Shown here one piece after another: positions 51,301 through 59,700 of a DNA stretch of 64,000 nt. The DNA is taken from the NCBI GenBank assembly GCA_049513455.1, contig JBEKWB010000025.1, positions 1-64,000 on the forward strand, in the 5' to 3' direction. The DNA is from Bog-473 sp049513455 (GTDB taxonomy: Bacteria; Actinomycetota; Acidimicrobiia; Acidimicrobiales; RAAP-2). The translations under genes and the position numbers were made by a program. A model generated the notes under the pieces. It was not told the DNA's origin and did not search any database. It saw only the letters and a list, made by a program, of their open reading frames with translations. The stretch's first letter is position 1. Every line of letters starts with the position of its first letter.

Positions 51301-54300
51301 CGGTCCAGCTCACGGCGATCTGGCCGTTCTCGCCGTTGGCCGTGACCGTGGCGGCGTTCACCGTGTTCGGATACGTGGCCGGCGTGCCGGTCTCGGTGTT
51401 GGTCGACGTGGCGCCCGGGCCGGCCGCGCTCACGGCCCGCACCGAGACCGTGTAGCTCGTCCCGTCCACCAGCCCGTCGATGAGCAACGGGCTGGTGGTA
51501 CCCGCGGCGGTGACCCAGGTGGTGCCCCCGTTGAGCGAGTACTGGTACGAGGAGATCGGGTCGCCGCCGGGAGACCCGGCCGTAAAGGAGACCGAAAGGT
51601 AGGAGTCACCCGCGGTGATGCCGGTGAGCGTCGGCGCCCCGGGGCGCGCCAGGGGCGTCACCGACTGCCGCGGGTTCGAGACCGGGCTCGAGCCGGCGGC
51701 GTTGGTCGCCACCACGCCGATGTAGTACGTGGTGCCGTTCGTCAATCCGGTGACGGTGCACGCCAACGTGGTCGTGGTGCACGCGGTCCCGGCGGTCGTG
51801 GTCCCGGCGGACGAGGTGTAGGCAGTGGCGGTGTAGCCCGTGATGGGCGAACCACCGTTCGTAGCCGGGGCGGTCCAGGAGATGTCGGCCGACGCCGCGT
51901 CTTCGGCGGCAAGGACGGCAACCGGGGCACCCGGGACCGTGATCGGTGTGGCGCTCGCCGGCGCCGACGCCGTCCCCGGCCCGATCGCATTGTCGGCCCG
52001 GACCGAGACGCTGTCGCTGATCCCGTTGGTGAGGCCGGGGATGGTGAACGAGGAGCCCGTGGTCCCGGTGGAGACGAAGGGACCACCGTTGAGCGAGTAG
52101 TCGATGCCGGTGACCGGCGACCCCCCGTTGTTGGTGACGGTGACGCCGACCGCGATGACACCGTTGCCCGGGGTGAGGGCCACCGTGGGCGCGCCGGGGA
52201 CGGTGGCCGGGGACACGTTGACCGACGACGAGGCCTGCGAGTCGCCGATGGCGTTGACGGCCCTGATCTCCACCGGGTAGTCGGTGCCGTTGGCGATGGC
52301 CGTCACGCCGTCGGTGGAGAGCGCCGTGATCACCAGAGGACTGGCGGTCGCGGTGGCGGTGGACCAGGTGGCGCCGCCGTCGGTCGAGTACTGGTACGAC
52401 AGGATCGGGCTGCCGCCGCTGGACGGCGCGGAGAAGGCGACGGTGATCGTCTGGTTGCCCCGGGTCGTCGTGGTGATGCTCGGCTGTCCGGGCACCGTGG
52501 CCGGTGTCCCGGGCGCGGCGACCGACGGAGCGGAGGTCCCCGCCCCGTTCACCGCTTCGACGGTGACCGGATAGCTCGTCCCGTTGGTCAGGCCGCCGAT
52601 GGTGAAGCTGGGCGACAGTGAGCCTGTCGTCGTCCACGTGCCGCCGCCGTCCAGGGAGTACTGGTACGACGTGATCGCCGCACCACCGTTCGAGCCGGGC
52701 GTGAACGCGACCCCGAGGGCCCCGTCCTCGGGGGTCACCGCGGTGATGACCGGTGCGTCGGGGGCGTTGACCGGGATACCGGTCGCCACGGCCGATCCCG
52801 GTCCGTTGCCGGCCGCGTTCACGGCCCGGAGCTCCACGCTGTAGGTGGTGCCGTTGTCCAACGGCGTCGTCCCGTCGGCCGAGAGCACGGAGATCGTCAT
52901 GGTCGTGGCGGCGGACTGCCCGTCGGTGCGGTTCAGCCAGGTGGCCCCGGCGTCGGTGGAGTACTGGTACCCCGTCACCGCCGACCCGCCGTCGCTGGCG
53001 GGGGCGGTGAAGGAGACGATCAGCGTCTGATCGGCCGGAATCATGCCGCTGGCACCGGTGGTGACGGCCGGCGCGCCGGGCGTGGTGTACGGGGTGCCCG
53101 ACTGCGGGGCGGAGGCGACTCCTGTTCCCACCGCGTTGATTGCACGCAACTCGACGGGATAGGTGGTGCCGTTGGTCAGCGCGGTGGCGTCGTCCGTCGA
53201 CAGCGCGGCGACCTCGCAGGTCTCCGCGGAACCGGCGCCACTCTGGCACGGCGTCCCGAAGGCGCTCTCCGAGAACCACGACGTCCCACCGTCGGTCGAC
53301 CACTCGTAGTCGCTGATCGGCGAGCCGTTGCTGGCGGGCGCCGAGAAGGTCACGGAGAGAGCCTCGTTCTGCGACGTGACGGAGGAGATGACCGGGGCCG
53401 CGGGCGCGGACGGCGTGGTGAACGAGGTCGTCGTCGGCGCGCCGGCGCCGCTCCCGTTGACCGCCTCGAGCTCGAGGGTGATGTTCGCCCCGTTGGCCAG
53501 CCCGGTCAGGGACAGGGGGCTCGCCGTGGACGTCGGAGTCCAGTTGGTGCCACCGTTGGTGCTGTACTGATACCCGGTGATCGCGCTCCCGCCGTTACTC
53601 CCCGGCGTGAAGGCGACGGACGCGCTGCCGGCACCGACCTGCACCGACGTGATGGTCGGCGCCCCGGGCACGGCCACCGGCGTCTGGCTCTCCGAGTTGG
53701 AGGGCACGCCGGTCCCGCTTCCGTTCACCGCCTCGATCTCCACCGAGTACGCCGTGCCGTCCGTCAGGCCCGAAATGGTGAGCGGGCTGGAGGTGGACGT
53801 GGCCGCCAGCCACGGTCCCGACCCGTTGAGCTGGTAGAGGTAGCCGGTGAACGGTGCGCCCGAGCTCGGCGCCGTGAAGTGCACCTGCAGCGCGCCGTCC
53901 TGGGCGGTGAGAGAGGTGATGGTCGGCGCCCCCGGGGGACCCGTCGGGGTCAGCGTCCCGGTCGGAGCGGAGAACGGCCCGTCGCCGATCGAGTTGACCG
54001 CTTCGACCTCGACGATGTAGCCCGTCCCGTTGGTCAACCCGGAGATGGTGGCCGACGTCGCGGTCGAGCCGGTGTCGTCGGTCACCCACTGGGCTCCGCC
54101 GTCGCTCGAGTACTGGACGATGTAGTCGCTGATCGGCGCGTCGCCGGGCGAGCTGGGCGCAGCCCACTGGACGGCGAGACTGCCGTTGCCCGGGGTGCCG
54201 GCCACTGCGGTCGGGGCGGCCGGGACACCGGTCGAGTAGGTGATCGTCACCGACCCGTCGAACTCCGCGCCCGGATCGGCGAAGGTGTCCGTCCCGCTGG

Positions 54301-55345
54301 GCGCGCCGGTGTCCGTGTCGGCGTAGTAGGCGTAGTCGGCACTCAGGCCGGCGAATCCGCCGATGGAGTTCTCCCCGGGGCTTCCCCCTTGTCCGTACCA
54401 TTCGTCGGAGGAACCCGAACCGAACTCGTCGTTGCCCGCCGAACCCCCGGCGGCCCCGCCGCCACCGCCGGCGCCACCGCCGCCGTCGCAGCCGGCTTCG
54501 CTGTTCGGCGCACTGGTGGTGAAGAACTGGTCCGCGTTCGACCCCGTGGTGTCCCCGCCGCACTGGGTGAACACGGCGATCCCGGGCTGTCCCTGGGTGG
54601 GATCGGTCGGGAGTGACGTCGGGCTCTCGATGGTGTTGTGGGACGTACAGGCCGTCGTGCAGCCGGCCGGTATGCCGTAGGTGATCGGCGTGGGTGTCGT
54701 CTGGGGCACGTAGGACGCCAGGCCGATCTGACCGCGCACCAACACGTACTGCCCCGATCCCCCGTCGCCGCCGCCCCCGCCCGCCACAATGGTGCCGACG
54801 CTCGTCGGTGCACTGGCCGAACTCCCGACCTCGACGGCGGTCGCCGCCCCGCCGGCGCCCCCGTAACCCGAACAACCGTTGTAGCCCGGCGCGCCGCCCA
54901 TGCCACCGTCGTACTGGCTGAGCGGGTTCACGCCCGCCGCGGCGTCGTAGGCGTCGACCGGCGACGTCTCGTCCCGCCCCGCCGTACAGCCGGTGTCGAC
55001 CGGCTCGTCCGCTCCCGCGCCGACGCCGATCGTGAGGTAGTCACCCGGGGTCACCGAGATGGTCCCTGACACCTGTCCCTGGTACCCGCCCGCGGGTGGG
55101 TTGCCGGAAGAGTCAGCGCCGCCCCAGCCACCTTGCCCGCCCGTTGCGGTGATCGTGAGTGAGGTGACGTCGGGCGGAACCGTGAAGTTCTGCAATGCGT
55201 CGCTGTCGAAACCGAACGTCTGCGTCACCGTTGTCGTGGTCGCATTCGCCGGCGTCGCGACGAACGCGGGAGCGACGAGGCTGCCTGCCCCCACGATCGA
55301 AACGATGCCAAAAATGCTGAAAATTCGCTTAACCCCTATTTGCAC
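48398..55345 (-). CDS. Giant secreted FN3 / Ig-like / propeller-repeat surface protein
   Basis: A protein of about 2315 residues. It has a signal peptide (VKRIFSIFGIVSIVGAG, cleavage near PANATT), a Gly-rich domain (about 35-345; GGQGGWGG, GGGGAGGGGGAAGG), about 12 fibronectin type III repeats (about 350-1510; cores such as PGAPTITSV ... SYQYSTDGG), six He_PIG-type Ig repeats of about 87 residues (about 1520-2045; TGPYTWSVTNGSLPTGLTI) and six 42-residue GKGYWLVASDGG blades at the C-terminus. No LPXTG or surface anchor helix is seen. It probably acts as an adhesin or matrix protein. GTG 55345 at a leaderless promoter is preferred; TTG 55396 is the alternative. Confidence 0.85.
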   Translation of the reverse strand: MQIGVKRIFSIFGIVSIVGAGSLVAPAFVATPANATTTTVTQTFGFDSDALQNFTVPPDVTSLTITATGGQGGWGGADSSGNPPAGGYQGQVSGTISVTPGDYLTIGVGAGADEPVDTGCTAGRDETSPVDAYDAAAGVNPLSQYDGGMGGAPGYNGCSGYGGAGGAATAVEVGSSASAPTSVGTIVAGGGGGDGGSGQYVLVRGQIGLASYVPQTTPTPITYGIPAGCTTACTSHNTIESPTSLPTDPTQGQPGIAVFTQCGGDTTGSNADQFFTTSAPNSEAGCDGGGGAGGGGGAAGGSAGNDEFGSGSSDEWYGQGGSPGENSIGGFAGLSADYAYYADTDTGAPSGTDTFADPGAEFDGSVTITYSTGVPAAPTAVAGTPGNGSLAVQWAAPSSPGDAPISDYIVQYSSDGGAQWVTDDTGSTATSATISGLTNGTGYIVEVEAVNSIGDGPFSAPTGTLTPTGPPGAPTITSLTAQDGALQVHFTAPSSGAPFTGYLYQLNGSGPWLAATSTSSPLTISGLTDGTAYSVEIEAVNGSGTGVPSNSESQTPVAVPGAPTITSVQVGAGSASVAFTPGSNGGSAITGYQYSTNGGTNWTPTSTASPLSLTGLANGANITLELEAVNGSGAGAPTTTSFTTPSAPAAPVISSVTSQNEALSVTFSAPASNGSPISDYEWSTDGGTSWFSESAFGTPCQSGAGSAETCEVAALSTDDATALTNGTTYPVELRAINAVGTGVASAPQSGTPYTTPGAPAVTTGASGMIPADQTLIVSFTAPASDGGSAVTGYQYSTDAGATWLNRTDGQSAATTMTISVLSADGTTPLDNGTTYSVELRAVNAAGNGPGSAVATGIPVNAPDAPVITAVTPEDGALGVAFTPGSNGGAAITSYQYSLDGGGTWTTTGSLSPSFTIGGLTNGTSYPVTVEAVNGAGTSAPSVAAPGTPATVPGQPSITTTTRGNQTITVAFSAPSSGGSPILSYQYSTDGGATWSTATATASPLVITALSTDGVTAIANGTDYPVEIRAVNAIGDSQASSSVNVSPATVPGAPTVALTPGNGVIAVGVTVTNNGGSPVTGIDYSLNGGPFVSTGTTGSSFTIPGLTNGISDSVSVRADNAIGPGTASAPASATPITVPGAPVAVLAAEDAASADISWTAPATNGGSPITGYTATAYTSSAGTTTAGTACTTTTLACTVTGLTNGTTYYIGVVATNAAGSSPVSNPRQSVTPLARPGAPTLTGITAGDSYLSVSFTAGSPGGDPISSYQYSLNGGTTWVTAAGTTSPLLIDGLVDGTSYTVSVRAVSAAGPGATSTNTETGTPATYPNTVNAATVTANGENGQIAVSWTVPADGGSPITEAQATAFSLPSGGVQDGTCTTTTNLVVGDTTSCTITGLVNGTTYYVSTQSDNAVNWSGRSSPFVAATPSIDPGAVSNVTGTPGDGQVSLSWTPGSTGESAITNYVISYSSGGSYVTFTHSASTATSATVTGLTNGTAYTFKVAAVNSQGTGATSVPSGPVTPSGPSITSSVLAGGEVNVPYGATPTVSGGTGPYTWSVTNGSLPTGLTINPATGAITGTPSAIGTYPFTLVATDALGGTSTQTESVGVVAGPSITSSAFGDGEVGVAYSATPSVSGTTGPYTWSVTNGSLPTGLTINPATGAITGTPSAIGTYPFTLVATDALSGTSTQSETVDIAAAPTVGVSAVQGGEVNVAYDAAPTVSGGTGPYTWSVSIGSLPTGLALDPTTGAITGTPSAAGPATFTVTATDNEEQSASQGVTLLIAADPSIATASLPDGQVGAPYNQSVAGADGTGPYAWSVSIGSLPTGLTLDPTTGAITGTPSAVGPATFTVTLTDADGQTASEGYAVAVAPAPAPPVAPPSVTTTSLPAAQVGASYDQSIAGSGGTTPYRWSVSAGSLPAGLSLDPAVGALTGTPRATGQDSFTVTLTDANGLTASESYTLEVDAAPAAPTVPPSITTTSLPAGADGSPYAVTPDVSGGTGPYTWRLSSGTLPSGLSLNPTTGTITGTLAAGATSETFTVAMTDGDGHTTTQVYTLAVGTPSANSRSIAATPDGKGYWVVGQNGTVMAFGDAVLYGSAVHMDLNGPIVGISATPDGKGYWLVASDGGVFAFGDAGFYGSAAQMRLNQPVLGMVSTPDGKGYWLLAYDGGVFAYGDASFYGSAAPLRLNQPIVGIAATPDGKGYWLVASDGGVFSFGDASFYGSAAPLRLNKPIMGFAATPDGKGYWLVASDGGVFAFGDAAFYGSATNLKLNEPLTGIQATPDGKGYWLSAADGGVFSYGDAGFYGAATGQLTQVIP
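48410..49160 (-). repeat. 126-bp tandem repeats (42-residue blades), six copies
   Basis: Six near-identical units encode GKGYWLVASDGGVFAFGDA and FYGS blades. DNA identity between neighbours is very high, pointing to recent expansion or gene conversion. Related units are at 29355-30075 and 43940-44690. Confidence 0.85.
49220..50790 (-). repeat. 261-bp tandem repeats (He_PIG Ig-like units), six copies
   Basis: Six units of about 87 codons. The blocks at 50285-50440 and 50546-50701 are almost identical and exactly 261 bases apart; another near-identical pair starts at 49801 and 50062. This points to recent in-frame duplication. Confidence 0.8.
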
Positions 55346-55354
55346 GCTGGGCAG

Positions 55355-55361
55355 CGTATAA
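55355..55361 (-). promoter_or_regulatory. Probable -10 (TTATAC/TATACG) of the giant-protein gene
   Basis: Read on the - strand, TTATACG ends 9 bases before GTG 55345, with no ribosome site between. Confidence 0.45.
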
Positions 55362-55546
55362 GAGGAACTCTGGAAAAATAGGGTTCCCGTGGGCAATTGG
55401 GTGACCGTTGAGTCGCTGTCGGGTTAAGCGGACTTTGCAACACGAGCGTTGTTCCGCTGTTGTCTTGTTCCTCAGCGTTGCCCGTAGACGCGTCCCGCAA
55501 TCGGAGCTAACGAGTGGAGCGTGATCGGCTCGCGTTGATGCGCACG

Positions 55547-56470
55547 CTACGTGCGGCGTTCCTCGACGTAGCGGTGTGCGGCAATGGCTGCGGTGGCCCC
55601 ATCGCTGGCGACGTTCACCAACTGTCTCGGCGAGTCGCGACGGATGTCACCGGCCGCGAAAAGACCGGGGGCACTGGTCTCCATCCACGGCGAGGTAGGC
55701 ACGTATCCGTTGTGGTCCAGATCGACGAGCGGAGCCAGCAGGCCGGTGTTGGGCTCGAGACCGATGAAGATGAAGACGCCCTCCACCGCGAGGTCGGACT
55801 CCTCATCGTCGCGCATGTGGCGCAACCGCAGGCCCGACACCACCGGGTCCCCGAGTATCTCCAGAGTTTCGCACTGCGTCTGTATGTGGATTCGCTCGTG
55901 GCGCCGCATCCTGGCTCGCGTCGAAGCGGCCGCATGGAGCTCAGGCTCCCGGATCACGACGACGACCTCCGCGGCGTGCTCGGCCACGACCAGGGCTTCA
56001 TCGGCGGCCGAATCACCCCCGCCGATGACGGCGACCCGGCGCCCGGCGAACATGGCGGCGTCACATGACCCGCAGTAGGAGACGCCGTGGCCCTCCAGAC
56101 GGTCCTCTCCGGGTACGCCGAGCCGCCGCAGGGTGGACCCCGTGGCCACAATGACCGCGGGCGCCGCCAGGTCACCCGCGCTGCCCGACACCGTGAGCAC
56201 CGATCCGCCGATCGTGATCGACTGCGCCTGGTCGAAGACGAACTCCGCCCCGGCCGCGGTGGCTTGCTGCTCGACCAGTGCCCCGAAATCGGCCCCCGAG
56301 ATCGAATCGGGGAAGCCGGGGAAGTTGCCGATCTCGTCCACGTTCAGAATCTGGCCGCCGATCAGCACATCGGCCACGACCACCGTCTGCAGGCCGAGAC
56401 GGGCGGCGAACGTGGCCGCCGTCAGTGCCGCCACGCCTCCGCCCACGACGACTACGTCGACCTCGCGCAC
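55547..56470 (-). CDS. Thioredoxin-reductase-like flavoprotein with CGSC active site
   Basis: A 307-residue FAD/NAD(P)H oxidoreductase of the thioredoxin reductase type. FAD binding is VVVVGGGVAALTAATFAARL; the redox pair C133/C136 is in VSYCGSCDAAMF; the second nucleotide fold is VAVIGGGDSAADEALVVAE; FAD closure is SAPGLFAAGDIRRD. It normally passes electrons to a thioredoxin-like or other disulfide partner. No thioredoxin gene is near; instead it ends an operon with a UGSC-family protein, its most likely partner. Confidence 0.86.
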   Translation of the reverse strand: MREVDVVVVGGGVAALTAATFAARLGLQTVVVADVLIGGQILNVDEIGNFPGFPDSISGADFGALVEQQATAAGAEFVFDQAQSITIGGSVLTVSGSAGDLAAPAVIVATGSTLRRLGVPGEDRLEGHGVSYCGSCDAAMFAGRRVAVIGGGDSAADEALVVAEHAAEVVVVIREPELHAAASTRARMRRHERIHIQTQCETLEILGDPVVSGLRLRHMRDDEESDLAVEGVFIFIGLEPNTGLLAPLVDLDHNGYVPTSPWMETSAPGLFAAGDIRRDSPRQLVNVASDGATAAIAAHRYVEERRT

Positions 56471-56525
56471 CAGCGGTTCACCCCTTCAGTCATTCTTCCG
56501 AGCGGGCAGAGTGTGCCCAGGGACG

Positions 56526-57116
56526 TTACGAGGCCTGGCGCGCTCCGAGGTCGGCCAGCATCAGATCGACCTGCGCCGAATCGGTGAGGTCGTCGACGCC
56601 GAGGATCGACAGGACCTGCGGGAGAGCCTCTCGGGCCCGCTCACGGATCTCGTCCGGCCCCAGGCTGGACACCGGGTGCTCCACCATCACGAACCGGTAG
56701 CCCTCGAAGCCCTGGCGGGCCGCCATGGCCTGACTCGACTTGAGGAACGGCTTGGTGCAGATGGCCACGGCGGGGACGCCCCGACGCTCGAAGTCGATCG
56801 CCACGTGGAGGCTGCATGCACTGCACGAGCCGCAGTCGCCGAGTCCGGAGAGAACGACGTCGCACTTGGCCGCCAGGTCGTCCAGCTGGGCCACGCTCGG
56901 CAACATGATGCCTTCGGACCGGACGGGGGCGACGACCTCCTTGATGGAGAACCGCTCGCACAACAGGTCGGCGATCGCGCTCATGAGCTCGCGCCCATTC
57001 GGCTTGCAGTTGTGCATGATGCCGACCGTCGCGCCGTCGAGCCCTAGTGGACGCTCAGCTGCTTGCGACAAACCGACGACGTCGCTCGGAACCGGCACAA
57101 ACGAAGTGAACGTCAC
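56526..57116 (-). CDS. UGSC-family protein, cysteine form (CGSC)
   Basis: A 196-residue protein. LSGLGDCGSCSACSLHVAIDFE holds C95, C98 and C101; in the UGSC selenoprotein family the first of these is selenocysteine, here encoded by TGC. Other conserved stretches are GIMHNCKPNGRELM, VPAVAICTKPF and VMVEHPVSSLGPDEI. The family is thought to be redox-active but its reaction is unknown. The gene lies 55 bases from each neighbour in an operon with a DGLP-motif protein (before it) and a TrxR-like flavoprotein (after it). The GTG start is approximate. Confidence 0.7.
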   Translation of the reverse strand: MTFTSFVPVPSDVVGLSQAAERPLGLDGATVGIMHNCKPNGRELMSAIADLLCERFSIKEVVAPVRSEGIMLPSVAQLDDLAAKCDVVLSGLGDCGSCSACSLHVAIDFERRGVPAVAICTKPFLKSSQAMAARQGFEGYRFVMVEHPVSSLGPDEIRERAREALPQVLSILGVDDLTDSAQVDLMLADLGARQAS

Positions 57117-57171
57117 GTGGCCCTCCCAGGAACGGGCGAAATTTACCCCGATCCCGCGACCTGCGTCAACG

Positions 57172-58257
57172 TCACTCAGGAGAGGCGGTCTTCCCTGGTG
57201 CGATGGGCGTCACGATGTACTGGCCCAGGGGAATGTGGTGCGACCACTGGGTGATGACCGAGGAGACCCCGGCGTTGTTCCCTCCCGCCACCACCAACAA
57301 GATGTCCTCGGGACCCCGGCACCCGCGCAGGTAGTCCACGCCGTCGATGGTGAACGTTCTCGGGCTGCCGGGAGGGACGACCATCCCGGCCCGGGCGAAG
57401 TCGGTGAGCGGCCGCTTGAAATTCTCGTAGAGGAAGAGCTTCACGTCCTGCTTGGTCCAGCCGTGACGGCCGATGATCCCGGCATGTTCCGGCCCCATCA
57501 CCACCGCGGTGGTTCCGCTCATGCCCATCATCGCTCCGAGCCTCGACATGGTGTCGGCGATGGAGTACAGGATCCCCTCGGGTTTGCCGCTCACCCTGTT
57601 CTCCACCGGCTCGGGGCCGCGCGCGCTGAACGTGGTGACCGTACTCGTGTCGGCCGAGAACCCCCGCTCCACGTGGAGGGGCTCCCACGGGCTCTCCTCC
57701 TCGTTCTCGGCAATACAGAAGGAGTACTTTCCCGGATGCCCCTGGCTGGCATGGTCGAGGATGCCGGGGGCGATGCCGAGGGCGTTGATGATGATCAGGC
57801 GCATGGCCCGGCCGATGGTGGCGTTGGCCCGATTGCCCGGCCCGTAGAGGTTGACGCCGGAGTTGATACCCAGTTCGTGCCGGACCGGTCCGTTCACAAT
57901 GAGCAGCTGCCCACCGCCGCCCGTACTCGCATTGCTTATGTAGAAGTACGTGCGGTCCCCATCGCCCCACCGTTCGTCCGCCCAACCCTCGAGCGCGGCC
58001 AGGACGACCGGGAAGTACGCCGGCAGGCACCCGGCCATGACCGCGTTAATGGCGGCCAGCCCGACCGTCACCTCACGCCGGTTCTCCGACACCCGCAGGA
58101 TGACCTCAGCGGGATCCCGACCGGCCACGTCCAAGAAGGCACGCACCCGCTCTTCGGTCGGCGGAATGATGGGCAGACCATCCGTCCACCGCTTCTCCGC
58201 AAAGAGCTCCACCGCCTCCATGGCGTCTGCGGTGGTCACTACCGGTTGATCGAGCAT
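57172..58257 (-). CDS. DGLP-motif protein, putative partner of the UGSC protein
   Basis: A 361-residue cytoplasmic protein of unknown function. It begins with VELFAEKRWTDGLPIIPPT (DGLP at residues 26-29) and then has INAVMAGCLPAYFP, TGGGGQLLIVNGPVRHELGI, MRLIIINALGIAPGILDHA, GMSGTTAVVMGPEHAGII and VVAGGNNAGVSSVITQW, a mix of Gly-rich loops typical of a substrate-binding catalytic subunit. The start at 58257 is used because GAGGGGGG precedes it; the frame runs open to 58329. It is first in the operon with the UGSC and TrxR-like genes. Confidence 0.6.
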   Translation of the reverse strand: MLDQPVVTTADAMEAVELFAEKRWTDGLPIIPPTEERVRAFLDVAGRDPAEVILRVSENRREVTVGLAAINAVMAGCLPAYFPVVLAALEGWADERWGDGDRTYFYISNASTGGGGQLLIVNGPVRHELGINSGVNLYGPGNRANATIGRAMRLIIINALGIAPGILDHASQGHPGKYSFCIAENEEESPWEPLHVERGFSADTSTVTTFSARGPEPVENRVSGKPEGILYSIADTMSRLGAMMGMSGTTAVVMGPEHAGIIGRHGWTKQDVKLFLYENFKRPLTDFARAGMVVPPGSPRTFTIDGVDYLRGCRGPEDILLVVAGGNNAGVSSVITQWSHHIPLGQYIVTPIAPGKTASPE

Positions 58258-58425
58258 CGCCCCCCTCGGGATTCCCCGGGCATCGGCCGGAGTCATGCTG
58301 AACCTTCGGCTCGACATTAGCCCCGTCACAACCGGATCCCCCCGGTCAGAGCGGGCGCGGTATGCCGCCGATCGCCCACGCGACCTTGTAGCTTGGCCAG
58401 CGCTTCCTCGTCGAAAGGGGCCACG

Positions 58426-59682
58426 GTGACTGATCCTGCCGGTAGCACATCCGTCGATGGAGCGACCATCGATCCTGCAAAGACCTACGGCTACGCGCGC
58501 ACGCCGCGACGGCAGGAGGAGTTCGACCAGGCGGCGGCCCAGCTGCTGCGTGCCGACGGGTGGCCGTCGTCGTCGTCGGGTCCGAACGAACTCGTGGCGG
58601 ACCTGGCTCTCGAGGGTGGTGGGGTCAAGGGGATCGGAATCGTGGGCGCGGTGTCGGTGCTGGCCGAGGCGGGTTACCGCTTTCAGCGCGTCGCCGGCAC
58701 CAGCGCCGGCGCGATCGCCGCCACGCTGATCGCCGCCATATCAGCGGCCGGCAAGCCCATGTCGTCGCTGAAGGGCTACCTGGACGGCCTCTCGTTCAAG
58801 AAGTTCATGCCCGAGGGGAAGATCCACCTCTTCCTCGACCATCACCTGGGCAAGGCGGGAGGCGCCCTCTCCGACGCCGAGATCCTCTCCCGTCGCATGG
58901 GCCTCTATCCCGGTGACTATCTGGCCGAATGGCTCGGGCCGATCCTGCAGGACGACCTCGGGGTCCGCACCTTTGCGGACTTGAAAATCACGCTCGAGGA
59001 GGACCCGGGCATGAGCCTGCCCGAGAGCCGGCGCTACCGATTGGTGGTGCACACCTCGGATATCACGCGCGGCGAGCTCGCCCGCCTGCCCTGGGACTAC
59101 AACTACTACGGGCACGACCGCGACGCCGAAGAGGTGGTGCCCGCCGTGCGCGCCTCCATGTCGATCCCCTTCTTCTTCGAGCCGGTGACCTTCGACGCTC
59201 TGGCGGCCGATGTGGATGTCCCCCTTCCCGGCGGAGGTTCCATCACCACGCACTACGACCCCGGCACCGTCACCTGGGTCGACGGCGGCATGTTGCGGAA
59301 CTTCCCCATCGATGCCTTCGTGCGGATGGACGGCGCACCACCGCGCTGGCCCACCATCGGGATCAAGCTGTCGTCCCTGCAGACGTCGTTCGGCGCCACC
59401 AAGGCCGCCGCCACCGCCTTCCACGTGGCCCGGAGTTGCCTCAGCACCATGATGAACGAATGGGATGCGTACAACGTCGACGAATCGACGGCCGGGCGGA
59501 CGATCTTCGTCGCCAATGCCGGACTCACCGCAACCGATTTCGACCTCACGACGGCGCAGCAGAATCAACTGTTCCTCAACGGCGTCGACGCCGCCACGGC
59601 ATTCGTGATCGAAATGGCCGGGCGCGGTGGTGTGCCGCGTACCGCGCAGGAGTCGCGGGAATTTCTCTCTGCCACTCCCTGA
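58426..59682 (+). CDS. Patatin-like phospholipase
   Basis: A 418-residue patatin-fold lipid acyl hydrolase. The oxyanion loop is EGGGVKGIG (64-69), the nucleophile is S93 in VAGTSAGAIAATL, and the catalytic Asp is D286 in WVDGGMLRNFPID. It cleaves acyl chains from phospholipids or other lipids. There is no signal peptide. GTG 58426 follows AAAGGGG at 6 bases; a TAGCTT hexamer (58389-58394) may be its -10. It is divergent from the CGSC operon and converges with the secreted hydrolase gene. Confidence 0.87.
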   Translation: MTDPAGSTSVDGATIDPAKTYGYARTPRRQEEFDQAAAQLLRADGWPSSSSGPNELVADLALEGGGVKGIGIVGAVSVLAEAGYRFQRVAGTSAGAIAATLIAAISAAGKPMSSLKGYLDGLSFKKFMPEGKIHLFLDHHLGKAGGALSDAEILSRRMGLYPGDYLAEWLGPILQDDLGVRTFADLKITLEEDPGMSLPESRRYRLVVHTSDITRGELARLPWDYNYYGHDRDAEEVVPAVRASMSIPFFFEPVTFDALAADVDVPLPGGGSITTHYDPGTVTWVDGGMLRNFPIDAFVRMDGAPPRWPTIGIKLSSLQTSFGATKAAATAFHVARSCLSTMMNEWDAYNVDESTAGRTIFVANAGLTATDFDLTTAQQNQLFLNGVDAATAFVIEMAGRGGVPRTAQESREFLSATP

Positions 59683-59700
59683 CGCGACGGGCTCCCGTTG

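Noticed and set aside
49208..52621. A 1137-codon open frame on the + strand inside the giant gene
   Set aside because: It is antisense to clear FN3 and Ig repeats; its repetitive Gly/Arg/Asp text only mirrors those repeats.
56800..56850. Selenocysteine (TGA) in the UGSC-family protein
   Set aside because: The codon at residue 95 is TGC, and no SECIS-like requirement arises.
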